From positions 62,001-126,000 of the forward strand of contig NZ_JAHRED010000007.1 of the NCBI RefSeq assembly GCF_019084045.1: a stretch of 64,000 bases of DNA, read 5' to 3'. The notes beneath the pieces were generated by a model. It did not search any database. It had not been told where the DNA came from and saw only the letters and a list, made by a program, of their open reading frames with translations. Position 1 is the stretch's first letter, and every line of letters starts with the position of its first letter. A program made the translations under genes and the position numbers. Positions 45,752 to 54,133 of the stretch are shown here, one piece after another. Source of the DNA: Paeniglutamicibacter quisquiliarum (GTDB lineage Bacteria > Actinomycetota > Actinomycetes > Actinomycetales > Micrococcaceae).

Positions 45752-47392
45752 ATGGCACGGAAAGGACCGCCGGTGCCCGGCCACTCCCCCGCCCCGCGTT
45801 GGGGCCGCACCGCCCGGCTGAGCCTCGCGGGCCAGTTCCTGGGACTGCAATTGCTGATCCTTCTCGCCGTCATGGCCGGAGTCCTTGCCATGTCCCTGGC
45901 CCAGGCCACCCAGACCTTTGAACGCGTCGAGTCCCGGCGTTCGCTGGCGGCTGCCGAAAACCTCGCAGCGACCCCGCTGGTGCGCGCCCTGCTGCCCGAG
46001 GCCAGGCCCCGCTTCGGCTCGGCCCTGCCCTCGATCACCGAGTCGGTGCGCTCGGTCTCCGGCAGCAGCGAGGCGGTGCTGGTCAACGCCGAGGGGACAG
46101 TCGTGACCGCCTCGAATCCCGCCCTGCTCGGGGAGAAGTTCCCGCTGGGCGAATCCGACGTCATGGAGGGCCGCGCATGGACCGGGTCCACGCAGCGCGG
46201 CGGCATCAAGATGCTCGAGGCGCACGTCCCGGTGCTCGATGACGGCGGACGGCTCGTGGGATTCTCCGCCATGGGGCGCAGCTACCCCTCGCTGCTCGAA
46301 CGCCTGCTGGAGGCCACCCCCAACCTGCTGGTCTACCTGGGGGTCTCGGTGGCAGTGGGCACGCTCGGCTCGCTCCTGCTCTCCCGCCGCGTCAAGCGCC
46401 AGACCCTGGGCCTGGAGCCGGCGGAAATCACCGGGCTGGTCGAACACCGCGAGGCCATCCTGCACGGCGTCAAGGAGGGCGTGGTGGCCATCGACCTGCG
46501 CGAACGCATCACCCTGGCCAACGACGCCGCCCGCCGGCTGCTGGGCTGGCCCGAGGACAGCGAGGGCCGGACCCTGGCGGACCTGTCCATCGACGCGGCC
46601 CTGCGCGAGGTGCTGACCATGAAGCAGGCAGAGGCGGACCGGCTGGTGCTGGTCGGCGAGCGCATGGTGGTACTCAACCGCCGCCCCATGGAGGCGCGCG
46701 GCCGGCTGGTCGGCTCGGTGACCACGCTGCGCGACCGCACCGAGCTGACGACCCTGGAAAAGGAACTGGGGGCCACGCGCATGACCACCGAGACGCTGCG
46801 CGCCCAGACCCACGAGTTCGCCAACCAGCTGCACACCATCTCCGGGCTGATCCAGCTGGAGGAATACGACGAGGTGCTCTCCTATGTCAACGGGGTGAGC
46901 TTCAGCCGCACCCGGCTGCTGGACGACGTCACCCACCGCGTGGCAGACCCCACGGTGGCCGCGCTGCTTATTGCCAAGTCAGCGCTGGCCTCGGAGCGGG
47001 GCGTGGGCATCGACCTGGATCCTGCCTCGCAGCTGGGCCGGGTGGACGAGGCGCTGTCGCGGGACCTGACCACGGTGGTCGGCAACCTGGTGGACAACGC
47101 CATCGACGCGGTGGCAGGGCGACCCGACGCGCGGGTCAAGGTCCGGCTGGCCGAGGAGGGCCAGACGGTGGTGGTCACGGTGCACGACTCGGGCGAGGGC
47201 GTCGACGAGTCGAACGTTGCTAAGATCTTCGTGCAGGGCTACAGCACCAAGGCCTCCTCCTCCGAGGCGGGTCGCGGCTTCGGCCTGGCGCTGACCCGCC
47301 TGGTGTGCCTGCGCCGCGGCGGCGACGTCACGGTCGCCAACGACCAGGGGGCGGTCTTCACCGCCCGCCTGGGGAAAAGGGTTCAGCCATGA
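45752..47392 (+). CDS. CitA/DcuS-type sensor histidine kinase
   Basis: Membrane sensor kinase of about 546 aa. Helix 1 (LGLQLLILLAVMAGVLAMSLA), an external PDC/CACHE-like sensor domain (about 55-185, with SSEAVLVNAEGTVVTASNP), helix 2 (LVYLGVSVAVGTLGSLLL), a cytosolic PAS domain (HREAILHGVKEGVVAIDLRERITLANDAARRLLGW), then the kinase core: H-box RAQTHEFANQLHTISGL with phospho-accepting H354, N-box GNLVDNAIDAV, G-boxes DSGEGV and GRGFGLAL. This is the architecture of citrate/dicarboxylate sensors. Several starts are possible (45719, 45752, 45773). It overlaps the regulator gene by ATGA. Confidence 0.92.
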   Translation: MARKGPPVPGHSPAPRWGRTARLSLAGQFLGLQLLILLAVMAGVLAMSLAQATQTFERVESRRSLAAAENLAATPLVRALLPEARPRFGSALPSITESVRSVSGSSEAVLVNAEGTVVTASNPALLGEKFPLGESDVMEGRAWTGSTQRGGIKMLEAHVPVLDDGGRLVGFSAMGRSYPSLLERLLEATPNLLVYLGVSVAVGTLGSLLLSRRVKRQTLGLEPAEITGLVEHREAILHGVKEGVVAIDLRERITLANDAARRLLGWPEDSEGRTLADLSIDAALREVLTMKQAEADRLVLVGERMVVLNRRPMEARGRLVGSVTTLRDRTELTTLEKELGATRMTTETLRAQTHEFANQLHTISGLIQLEEYDEVLSYVNGVSFSRTRLLDDVTHRVADPTVAALLIAKSALASERGVGIDLDPASQLGRVDEALSRDLTTVVGNLVDNAIDAVAGRPDARVKVRLAEEGQTVVVTVHDSGEGVDESNVAKIFVQGYSTKASSSEAGRGFGLALTRLVCLRRGGDVTVANDQGAVFTARLGKRVQP

Positions 47393-48054
47393 TCAAGGTG
47401 CTCATCGTCGACGACGACTTCATGGTCGCGCGGATCCATTCGGGATTCGTGGCGCAGATGCCCGGCTTCGAGGTCGCGGGGGTCGCCCGCACCGGGGCCC
47501 AGGCCCTAGCCGAGGCCCGCCGGATCCAGCCCGATCTGGTGCTGCTGGACATCCACCTGCCCGATATCTACGGGCTGGAGCTGCTGGGCCAGTTGCGCGC
47601 GGAGGTCCCGGAGCTCGACGTGCTGGTGATCAGCGCCGCCCGCGAGGCCGAGACGGTGCGCCGGGCGCTGCGCGGGGGCATCGTGCACTACCTGATGAAG
47701 CCGTTCACCCAGGAGGACCTGCACCAGCGCCTGGAGCACTACCGGCGCACCTACCGTTCGCTGGGTTCGGCCGCCACCGCCGAGCAGTCCGACGTCGATG
47801 CGGTCTTCGGCATGGCCGGGGCCGACAGGCCGCTGCCCAAGGGCTGCGCGGCGGAAACCATGGAGCGGGTGCAGGCCATCCTGCGCGAGGCGGAGGCTGA
47901 CCTCTCCGCGCTGGAGGTCGGCGAGATGCTGGGCCTGTCTCGGGTCAGCGCGCGGCGCTACCTGGAGTACCTCAACGAGGTCGGCCAGGCGCAGGTGAAC
48001 CTGCGCTACGGCGGCGGGCGCCCGGAGCGCCGGTACAGCCGGCGCGGGGCCTAG
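47389..48054 (+). CDS. CitB/DcuR-type response regulator
   Basis: Response regulator of 221 aa. The receiver domain has the acidic pocket VDDDF, phospho-accepting D54 in LLDIHLPDIYG, S/T switch (VISAAREAETV) and K at YLMKPF. The C-terminal domain contains a helix-turn-helix (SALEVGEMLGLSRVSARRYLEYL) with an RYGG turn as in CitB/DcuR. It is translationally coupled to the kinase and probably activates tctCBA in response to external carboxylates. Confidence 0.93.
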   Translation: MIKVLIVDDDFMVARIHSGFVAQMPGFEVAGVARTGAQALAEARRIQPDLVLLDIHLPDIYGLELLGQLRAEVPELDVLVISAAREAETVRRALRGGIVHYLMKPFTQEDLHQRLEHYRRTYRSLGSAATAEQSDVDAVFGMAGADRPLPKGCAAETMERVQAILREAEADLSALEVGEMLGLSRVSARRYLEYLNEVGQAQVNLRYGGGRPERRYSRRGA

Positions 48055-48065
48055 CTGCGGGCCGG

Positions 48066-48596
48066 CTACAGCCAGTCGTCCTCGCCGAAGGTGCCGTTCT
48101 GCAGTTTTTGGTGGGCCTCGCGCGTGAACATCAGGCACACGCGCGTCGCCTCCGCCACCGTGATGCCGTCCTGGTTCTTGCCCACGTGGGCGAAGGTCGC
48201 CACCCCGAGCCCGGGCCGGGAGTTCGACGGGCGCAGGTCGACGATGTGCGTCTGGGTGTACAGCGTGTCCCCCGGGAAGAGTGGATGCGGGAAGCGCACG
48301 TCGGTCAGGCCCAGCTGGCCCATCAGCGTCCCCTGGGTCAGCTGCGAGACCGATTGGCCCACCATGGTGGCCAGGGTGAACATCGAGTTCATGACCCGCC
48401 GCCCGAAGGGCTGGGTCGCGGCGAAGGCGGCGTCCAGGTGCAGCGCCTGGGTGTTCATGCTCAGCGAGGTGAACAGGACGTTGTCCGCCTCCGTCATGGT
48501 GCGCCCCGGGGAGTGCACGTAGACCGCGTCGGCATCCAATTCCTCGAAGTACAGGCCCCGCTCGTGGATTTCCTTGACGTCGTCTCGCTCCGACAT
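48066..48596 (-). CDS. MaoC-like hot-dog dehydratase
   Basis: Protein of 176 aa of the MaoC/(R)-hydratase superfamily. The hydratase motif is in TMTEADNVLFTSLSMNTQALHLDAAFA (Asp, Asn and His positions), followed by the hot-dog helix and FPHPLFPGDTLYTQTHIVDLRPSNSRPGLG. It likely hydrates an enoyl- or methylenoyl-CoA-type thioester. It follows the acyl-CoA dehydrogenase gene on the minus strand with about 140 bases between, so the two may act in one acyl-CoA oxidation route. ATG at 48596 chosen; GTG at 48605 is possible. Confidence 0.87.
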   Translation of the reverse strand: MSERDDVKEIHERGLYFEELDADAVYVHSPGRTMTEADNVLFTSLSMNTQALHLDAAFAATQPFGRRVMNSMFTLATMVGQSVSQLTQGTLMGQLGLTDVRFPHPLFPGDTLYTQTHIVDLRPSNSRPGLGVATFAHVGKNQDGITVAEATRVCLMFTREAHQKLQNGTFGEDDWL

Positions 48597-48739
48597 GTCC
48601 CTCACGCCCCTTGTCCTTGTGTGGGAATTTCCCCGCCGCCCGCCTCCCCTTCACGGGAGCGGTGCGGCGGAGAAAGCGGCCCACGAAGATCCTTGTTCTC
48701 GTATCCTACAAACTTTCGGGGCGTTCGCCCCCGAAATGC

Positions 48740-49903
48740 CTAAAGACCCAGCGAGCGGGCGATCAGCAGCAGCTGGACCTCGGTGGTGCCCTCGCCGATT
48801 TCCAGGATCTTCGAGTCCCGGTAGTGCCGGGCCACCAGGGACTCGTTCATGAACCCGTAGCCGCCGAAGATCTGCGTGGCGTCGCGGGCGTTGTCCATGG
48901 CGGCCTCGCCGGCCACCAGCTTCGCGATGGCCGCCTCGGTCTTGAAGTCCTGGCCCGCCAGCATCTTCGCCGCGGCCGCATAGTAGGCCAGGCGGGAGGT
49001 GTGCACGCGCGCGGCCATCCGGGCGATCTTGAAGGAGATCCCCTGGTTTGAGCCGATCGGGCTGCCGAAGGTCTTCCGCGTCTTGGCATAGGCAGTGGCC
49101 TCGTCCAGGCAGCCCTGGGCCGCCCCGGTTCCCAGCGCGGCAATCGCGATGCGGCCCTCGTCGAGGATGGACAGGAAGTTGGCGTAGCCGCGCCCGCGCT
49201 CCCCCAGCAGGTTTTCCTCGGGGACTGACGCATTCTCGAACCTCAGCGGGTGGGTGTCCGAGGCGCGCCAGCCGACCTTGTCATAGGCGGGGTCCACGGT
49301 GTATCCCGGGGTGTCCCGCGGCACCAGGATCGTGGAGATCTCCTTGGCGATCGAGCCGTCGGCCTTGGTCCGGGTGCCGGTGACGGCGGTGACGGTGACC
49401 AGCGTGGAGATGTCGGTGCCGGAATTGGTGATGAATTCCTTGGACCCGTTGACCACCCACTGCCCGTCCTGCAGCGCGGCGGTGGTGGCGGTGCCGCCGG
49501 CATCCGAGCCGGCGCCGGACTCGGTCAGCCCGAATCCCGCAAGTTCCGCCCCGGAGCACAGCGCCGGAAGCCAGCGCTCCTTTTGCGCCTGGGTGCCGAA
49601 GCGGTGGATGGGCATGGCCCCCAGGCTGACGCCGGCTTCCAGGGTGATGGCCACCGACTGGTCGACCCGGGCCAGTTCCTCGATGGCCAGGGACAGCGCG
49701 AAATAGTCCCCGCCCATGCCGCCGAAGTCCTCGTCAAAGGGCAGGCCGAAAAGCCCCATCCCGCCCATCTGGGCGATGACGTCGTAGGGGAAGGAATGCG
49801 CCGCGTCGTGCTTGGCCGACACCGGCGCCACGACCTCGTTGGCGAACTCCCGCACCGTCTTGGCGAGTTCCAGGTAGTCGTCGTTGAGTTCCAGGTTGAT
49901 CAT
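48740..49903 (-). CDS. Acyl-CoA dehydrogenase
   Basis: FAD-dependent acyl-CoA dehydrogenase of 387 aa. Domains in order: N-terminal helical (YLELAKTVREFANEVVAPV), middle beta (LAGFGLTESGAGSDAGGTATTA, WVVNGSKEFITNSG), and C-terminal helical (ALGTGAAQGCLDEATAYAKTRKTFG, ATQIFGGYGFMNE). The catalytic glutamate is in RDSKILEIGEGTTEVQ, the position used by short/medium-chain and short-branched enzymes. The ATG follows AGGG. Divergent from a TetR regulator, with an operator-like palindrome between them. Confidence 0.95.
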   Translation of the reverse strand: MINLELNDDYLELAKTVREFANEVVAPVSAKHDAAHSFPYDVIAQMGGMGLFGLPFDEDFGGMGGDYFALSLAIEELARVDQSVAITLEAGVSLGAMPIHRFGTQAQKERWLPALCSGAELAGFGLTESGAGSDAGGTATTAALQDGQWVVNGSKEFITNSGTDISTLVTVTAVTGTRTKADGSIAKEISTILVPRDTPGYTVDPAYDKVGWRASDTHPLRFENASVPEENLLGERGRGYANFLSILDEGRIAIAALGTGAAQGCLDEATAYAKTRKTFGSPIGSNQGISFKIARMAARVHTSRLAYYAAAAKMLAGQDFKTEAAIAKLVAGEAAMDNARDATQIFGGYGFMNESLVARHYRDSKILEIGEGTTEVQLLLIARSLGL

Positions 49904-50024
49904 TTTTCCCTGTGCACCTTTCACTGGTTGCCGGGGCCGCCCGATGGCCGCGGGCCGGGTGGGCCGCGAGGCCAAACGTTGCTTGGTTGCGCTTCGCTTG
50001 GGCTTTGCCGGTTGACCACGTATT

Positions 50025-50040
50025 GTTAGTGATCATTAAC
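50025..50040. promoter_or_regulatory. Palindromic operator between acyl-CoA dehydrogenase and TetR genes
   Basis: GTTAGTGATCATTAAC is a 16-base palindrome with one mismatched pair, flanked by TTGACC at 50012-50017. It lies in the divergent promoter region where a TetR dimer would be expected to bind. Confidence 0.5.
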
Positions 50041-50148
50041 TGAGTCCGAGGCTAGTGGCGCGCGCCACACTTGTCCAGCCTCCGGGAGAAAGTTGCACCG
50101 GCGGTCCTGTGGCGGCCGCCGGGCCGAGACACGAAGGAACGGTGGAGG

Positions 50149-50763
50149 GTGAACGACATTCCCAAGGACCCTGCATCGACCGACCGCGAACGCGCCAAGG
50201 CACAGCGACGCGAGGACCTGCTGACCGAGGCCACCAGGCTCTTCGCCATCCACGGCTATGCCGGGGTTTCGCTGGAGGACCTCGGGGCCGCCTGCGGCAT
50301 CAGCGGGCCGGCGGTGTACCGGCACTTCTCCGGAAAGTCGGCGGTGCTCATCGCCCTGCTGGTGGGCATGAGCCAGGACCTGCTGGACGGCGGCCAGAAG
50401 GTTGTCGGCGCCGGCGGCACCGCCGACGAGACGTTGAAGCGGCTGATCGCCTTCCACACCGACTTCGCCCTGGCCCGCCCGGACATCATCCAGGTCCAGG
50501 ACCGCAACCTGGAGACCCTGCCGGCGGCCGAACTGCAATTGGTTCGCAAGCTGCAACGCGCCTACATCGCCCTGTGGACCGAGCAGCTGCACCTGATCCA
50601 CCCGCAGGAAACCAACGCCGTCATCCGGTTCCGCGCCCACGCGGCCTTCGGCCTGCTCAACTCAACCGCCCATTCGGCGCACTCCCCGCGCACCTCCAAG
50701 GCGGGATTGCGGCGGCTGCTGAACCAGATGGCCGCATCCGCCCTGTTCACCCCGGTAGGCTAG
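50149..50763 (+). CDS. TetR family transcriptional regulator
   Basis: Regulator of about 204 aa. The DNA-binding domain reads REDLLTEATRLFAIHGYAGVSLEDLGAACGISGPAVYRHFSGKSAVLIALL, a textbook TetR N-terminus; the C-terminal ligand domain is helical (LKRLIAFHTDFALARPDIIQV). Start is probably the GTG at 50149 with AAGGAA upstream. It is divergent from the acyl-CoA dehydrogenase gene, so it probably represses that gene (and the MaoC-like one) until an acyl-CoA ligand appears (inference). Confidence 0.9.
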   Translation: MNDIPKDPASTDRERAKAQRREDLLTEATRLFAIHGYAGVSLEDLGAACGISGPAVYRHFSGKSAVLIALLVGMSQDLLDGGQKVVGAGGTADETLKRLIAFHTDFALARPDIIQVQDRNLETLPAAELQLVRKLQRAYIALWTEQLHLIHPQETNAVIRFRAHAAFGLLNSTAHSAHSPRTSKAGLRRLLNQMAASALFTPVG

Positions 50764-50794
50764 GGCCTAGACGTTGACCACAAAGAGAGAGGCA

Positions 50795-51265
50795 GTGACC
50801 GTGCATCTACGGCCTTTGCAGCCCGAAGACCTGGATCAGTTCTTCGAACACCAGCAGGATCCCGAAGCCAACCTCATGGCTGCCTTCACGGCCCGGAACC
50901 CGGCGGACCGCGGGGTCTTCGACCACCACTGGGGTTCGATCATCAACGACCCCAAGGTCATTGTGCGCACCATCGAGCACGACGGCGAAGTCGCAGGTTC
51001 GATCCTGGTCTTCGAGAACGAGACGATCCCGGAGATCAGTTTCTGGACCGCCAGCCGCTACTGGGGCCAGGGCATCACCACCTCGGCCGTTGACGCGTTC
51101 CTGGCCGAGTACACGGCCCGCCCGCTGCGCGCCCGCGTGCCGCAGGACAACATCGGCTCCATCAAGGTCCTGGAACGACGTGGTTTCAAGGTCATCGAGG
51201 AGTCGGCCGATTTCTCCAACGCCCGCGCCGCGGTCGTGAAGGAATTCATCATGGAGCTCAGCTAG
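50795..51265 (+). CDS. GNAT family N-acetyltransferase
   Basis: Acetyltransferase of 156 aa of the RimJ/RimL-like type. TVHLRPLQPEDLDQFFEHQ begins the fold; ISFWTASRYWGQGITTSAVDAFL contains the acetyl-CoA loop (Q/R-x-x-G-x-G/A variant YWGQGIT), and RVPQDNIGSIKVLERRGFKVIEE is the C-terminal signature. The target is unknown. Start is GTG at 50795 or 50801, with AGAGAGG upstream. It follows the TetR gene by about 30 bases and is closed by a strong terminator. Confidence 0.88.
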   Translation: MTVHLRPLQPEDLDQFFEHQQDPEANLMAAFTARNPADRGVFDHHWGSIINDPKVIVRTIEHDGEVAGSILVFENETIPEISFWTASRYWGQGITTSAVDAFLAEYTARPLRARVPQDNIGSIKVLERRGFKVIEESADFSNARAAVVKEFIMELS

Positions 51266-51299
51266 CTCCCACCTGCAGACTTCGCCCACTGGGGGCATG

Positions 51300-51337
51300 A
51301 CAGAGGCCGGGATCCCCGCGGAGATCCCGGCCTCTGT
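51300..51337. terminator. Bidirectional terminator
   Basis: ACAGAGGCCGGGATC (51300-51314) pairs perfectly with GATCCCGGCCTCTGT (51323-51337), followed by TGTGT. It lies between the convergent GNAT and ABC ATPase genes. Confidence 0.85.
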
Positions 51338-51352
51338 TGTGTCCAGCGCGGA

Positions 51353-53056
51353 TCAGCCCTTCGGTGTCTCCAATTCGAGCAGCAGGCGGCGCGCCTCGCG
51401 GCGCACTGCCTGTTCGCGGGGCTCGGGCACCGGGGCCGCCGCCAGCAGCCGGCGGGTGTAGTCGTGTTGCGGGGCGTGCAGCACGTCCGAGACCCTGCCC
51501 TGCTCCACCGACTTGCCGTCCTTCATGACCACCACGTGGTGCGCCAGCAGGTCCACCACGGCCAGGTCGTGGCTGACGAACAGGCAGGCGAACTCGTAGC
51601 GGGCCTGCAGCTCCTGGATCATTTCCAGCACCGCCGCCTGCACCGAGACGTCCAGCGCGCTGGTCGGCTCGTCGGCAATCAGCAGTTCCGGGTCAAGGGT
51701 CAGCGCGCGGGCGATGCACACGCGCTGGCGCTGGCCGCCGGAGAGCTCGTGCGGGTAGCGGTTGAGCACCGAGCGCGGCAGGTGCACCGCTTCCAGCAGC
51801 TCCCCGGCCCGCCGGATGCGCTCGGCGCGGCTGCCGACCTTGTGCACCACCATCGGCTCGGTGATGCAGTCGCCGATCGGGAAGCGCGGGTTCAGCGACG
51901 CCGCGGGGTCCTGGAAGATCACCCCGATCTTGGCGCGGACGGCCCGGGCAGCCTTGGGCCGCAGCGTGGCCAGGTTGGTGCCGTGGACCGCGAGCACGCC
52001 CGAGGCCACGGGCAGCAGCCCCAGCACGGCCTTGGCCACGGTCGACTTGCCGGAGCCCGACTCCCCCACGATGCCCAGGATCTGCCCGCGGGCCAGTTCG
52101 AAGGACAGGTCATCGACCGCCCGGAACTTGGTGCCGCGCATGTCGTATTCGAGCACCAGGTTCCTGGCTTCGAGGACCAGCGTGCGGTTCGGGTCCACCG
52201 GGGCGACGGGCTCGGGCGTCCAGCCCCCGGTCACGTCCACGGCCTTAAGCCGGGGCACCGAGGCCAGCAGCTTCTGCGTGTACGGGTGCACCGGGTTGTT
52301 GAGCACCTGGTCCACGGTGCCGGTTTCCACCAGCGAGCCGTGGAACATCACCGCGACGCGGTCGGCCAGATCGGCCACCACGCCCATGTTGTGGGTGATG
52401 AGCAGGATGCCGGTGTTCAGCTTGTCCTTCAGCTCGCGCAAAAGGTCAAGGATCTCGGCCTGCACCGTGACGTCCAGCGCCGTGGTCGGCTCGTCGGCGA
52501 TGATGACCTTCGGGTCGCAGGAGATCGCCATGGCGATCACGATGCGCTGGCGCTGGCCGCCGGAGAACTGGTGCGGGTACTGCCTGATGCGCTTGGCCGG
52601 GTCGGGGATGCCGACCATGTCCAGCAGCTCGATGGCCCGCCTGGTGGCGTCCTTGCCGTAGGCCAGGCCGTGCAGTTCCAGGGACTCGGTGAGCTGGCGC
52701 TCAATGGTGAGCACCGGGTTCAGCGCCGTCATGGGTTCCTGGAAGACCATGGCAATGTCGGTGGCGCGCATCTTGCGCATCCTGTTCTCCGCCATGCCCA
52801 CCACGTTGACCCCGCCGACCAGCGCCTTGCCGGTGATGTAGGCATTGGAGGGCAGCAACCCGATGGCGGCGGTGGAGGTCACCGACTTGCCGGAGCCCGA
52901 TTCGCCCACCAGGGCCACCACTTCGCCGGGGTACACCTCCAGTGACAGGCCCTTGACCGCGTGCACGTCGGAAAACTCGGTCTCGAAGGAGACCGACAGG
53001 TTCTCGAAGCTCAGCGCCGTTCCTCTGTCGTTTGCCGGGGGTGAGGTGATGCTCAT
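51353..53056 (-). CDS. Peptide ABC transporter, fused double ATPase (system 2)
   Basis: DppD-DppF-type fusion of 567 aa powering peptide import. Two complete nucleotide-binding domains: the first with Walker A GESGSGKS at 51-58, signature SGGQRQRIVIAMA and Walker B VIIADEPTTALDV; the second with Walker A near residue 330, SGGQRQRVCIARA and LLIADEPTSALDV. The HPYTQKLL-type oligopeptide C-terminal motifs (NNPVHPYTQKLLASVP; APQHDYTRRLLAA) follow each half. It is the last gene of the operon; ATGA overlap with the permease. A longer in-frame reading to 53875 is shadow sequence within that permease gene. Confidence 0.95.
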   Translation of the reverse strand: MSITSPPANDRGTALSFENLSVSFETEFSDVHAVKGLSLEVYPGEVVALVGESGSGKSVTSTAAIGLLPSNAYITGKALVGGVNVVGMAENRMRKMRATDIAMVFQEPMTALNPVLTIERQLTESLELHGLAYGKDATRRAIELLDMVGIPDPAKRIRQYPHQFSGGQRQRIVIAMAISCDPKVIIADEPTTALDVTVQAEILDLLRELKDKLNTGILLITHNMGVVADLADRVAVMFHGSLVETGTVDQVLNNPVHPYTQKLLASVPRLKAVDVTGGWTPEPVAPVDPNRTLVLEARNLVLEYDMRGTKFRAVDDLSFELARGQILGIVGESGSGKSTVAKAVLGLLPVASGVLAVHGTNLATLRPKAARAVRAKIGVIFQDPAASLNPRFPIGDCITEPMVVHKVGSRAERIRRAGELLEAVHLPRSVLNRYPHELSGGQRQRVCIARALTLDPELLIADEPTSALDVSVQAAVLEMIQELQARYEFACLFVSHDLAVVDLLAHHVVVMKDGKSVEQGRVSDVLHAPQHDYTRRLLAAAPVPEPREQAVRREARRLLLELETPKG

Positions 53057-54093
53057 TCGGAAACCTCTTCCTTCTTGCTGCGGCGCCTGGCCTTGCGGGT
53101 CTGGCGCGGATCGAAGGCGTCGCGCAACCCGTCGCCCAGGAAGTTGACGCTCAACGCGATCGCCAGGATGATCATGCCCGGCCACCAGAACAGCCAGGGC
53201 CGGTTGGTGAAGGCGTTTTGGTATTGGCTGATGAGCAGGCCCAGGGACGAATCCGGGGCCTTGACCCCGAAGCCGAGGTAGGACAGCGAGGTCTCCAGCA
53301 GGATGGCCCCGGCGATCGCGAACGTCGCGTTCACCACGATGACGCCAATGGTGTTGGGCAGCAGGTGCTTGAGGATCACCCTGCTGGTCTTTGCGCCCAT
53401 GGACTGCGCTGCCGCAACGTACTCGCGTTCGCGCAGCGAGAGCACCTCGCCGCGCACCAACCTGGCCAGGCCGGTCCAGGTGACCAGGCCAAGCACCAGC
53501 GCCAACACCACGGTGGTGTTGCCGGTGCGCGAGGCGATCTGCCCGAGCACCGCGGCCAGGACCAGCAGCGGAATCACGATGAACAGGTCGGTCATGCGCA
53601 TCAGCACCGCATCGACCCAGCCGCGGTAGTAGCCGGCGACGGCCCCGACGACGGCCCCGATCACGGTGGCCACAATCCCGACGATCACCGCGATGATGAT
53701 CGACTGCTGGGTGCCGCGCATCACCAGGGCGAAGTAGTCCTTGCCCGTGGAATCCTGGCCGAAGGGGTGTTCGCCCCAGGCAAGTCCCGTGCCCCCCAGC
53801 CAGGTGGGCAGCAGCGAGAACGTGGGCCTTCCCCCGTCGATGACGCTCCCGGCCATCGTGTAGTCCTTGTCCCACCAGCCCGGGATGCCCGCATAGCCGA
53901 TGGAAGAGAAGGCCATCACGGCGATGAAGGCCAGCGCGACGGTGGAGATCATGGCGGCCCGGTGGGCGACGAAGCGTCGGCGGACCAGTTGGCCCTGGCT
54001 CAGCGATACGCTGTCCTTGCGTGCCAGCGCCGCGTCCTCGGCCTCGGCCAGCAGGACGGCGGGGACCTCGGTGGGTTCCTTTTCGATGGTCAT
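53053..54093 (-). CDS. Peptide ABC transporter permease, DppC type (system 2)
   Basis: Inner-membrane permease of 346 aa with about six helices. After a charged N-terminus comes an OppC_N-like helix (MISTVALAFIAVMAFSSIGY), then HPFGQDSTGKDYFALVMRGTQQS and the EAA loop REYVAAAQSMGAKTSRVILKHLLPNTIGVIVV, which contacts the ATPase; LGDGLRDAFDPR ends the domain. SD is GGAGGG. It pairs with the unusually long DppB-type partner upstream. Confidence 0.94.
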   Translation of the reverse strand: MTIEKEPTEVPAVLLAEAEDAALARKDSVSLSQGQLVRRRFVAHRAAMISTVALAFIAVMAFSSIGYAGIPGWWDKDYTMAGSVIDGGRPTFSLLPTWLGGTGLAWGEHPFGQDSTGKDYFALVMRGTQQSIIIAVIVGIVATVIGAVVGAVAGYYRGWVDAVLMRMTDLFIVIPLLVLAAVLGQIASRTGNTTVVLALVLGLVTWTGLARLVRGEVLSLREREYVAAAQSMGAKTSRVILKHLLPNTIGVIVVNATFAIAGAILLETSLSYLGFGVKAPDSSLGLLISQYQNAFTNRPWLFWWPGMIILAIALSVNFLGDGLRDAFDPRQTRKARRRSKKEEVSE

Positions 54094-54133
54094 GCCCGGC
54101 CCTCCCGTGCGCTTGCGTGGTTCGTGTGCTTGT

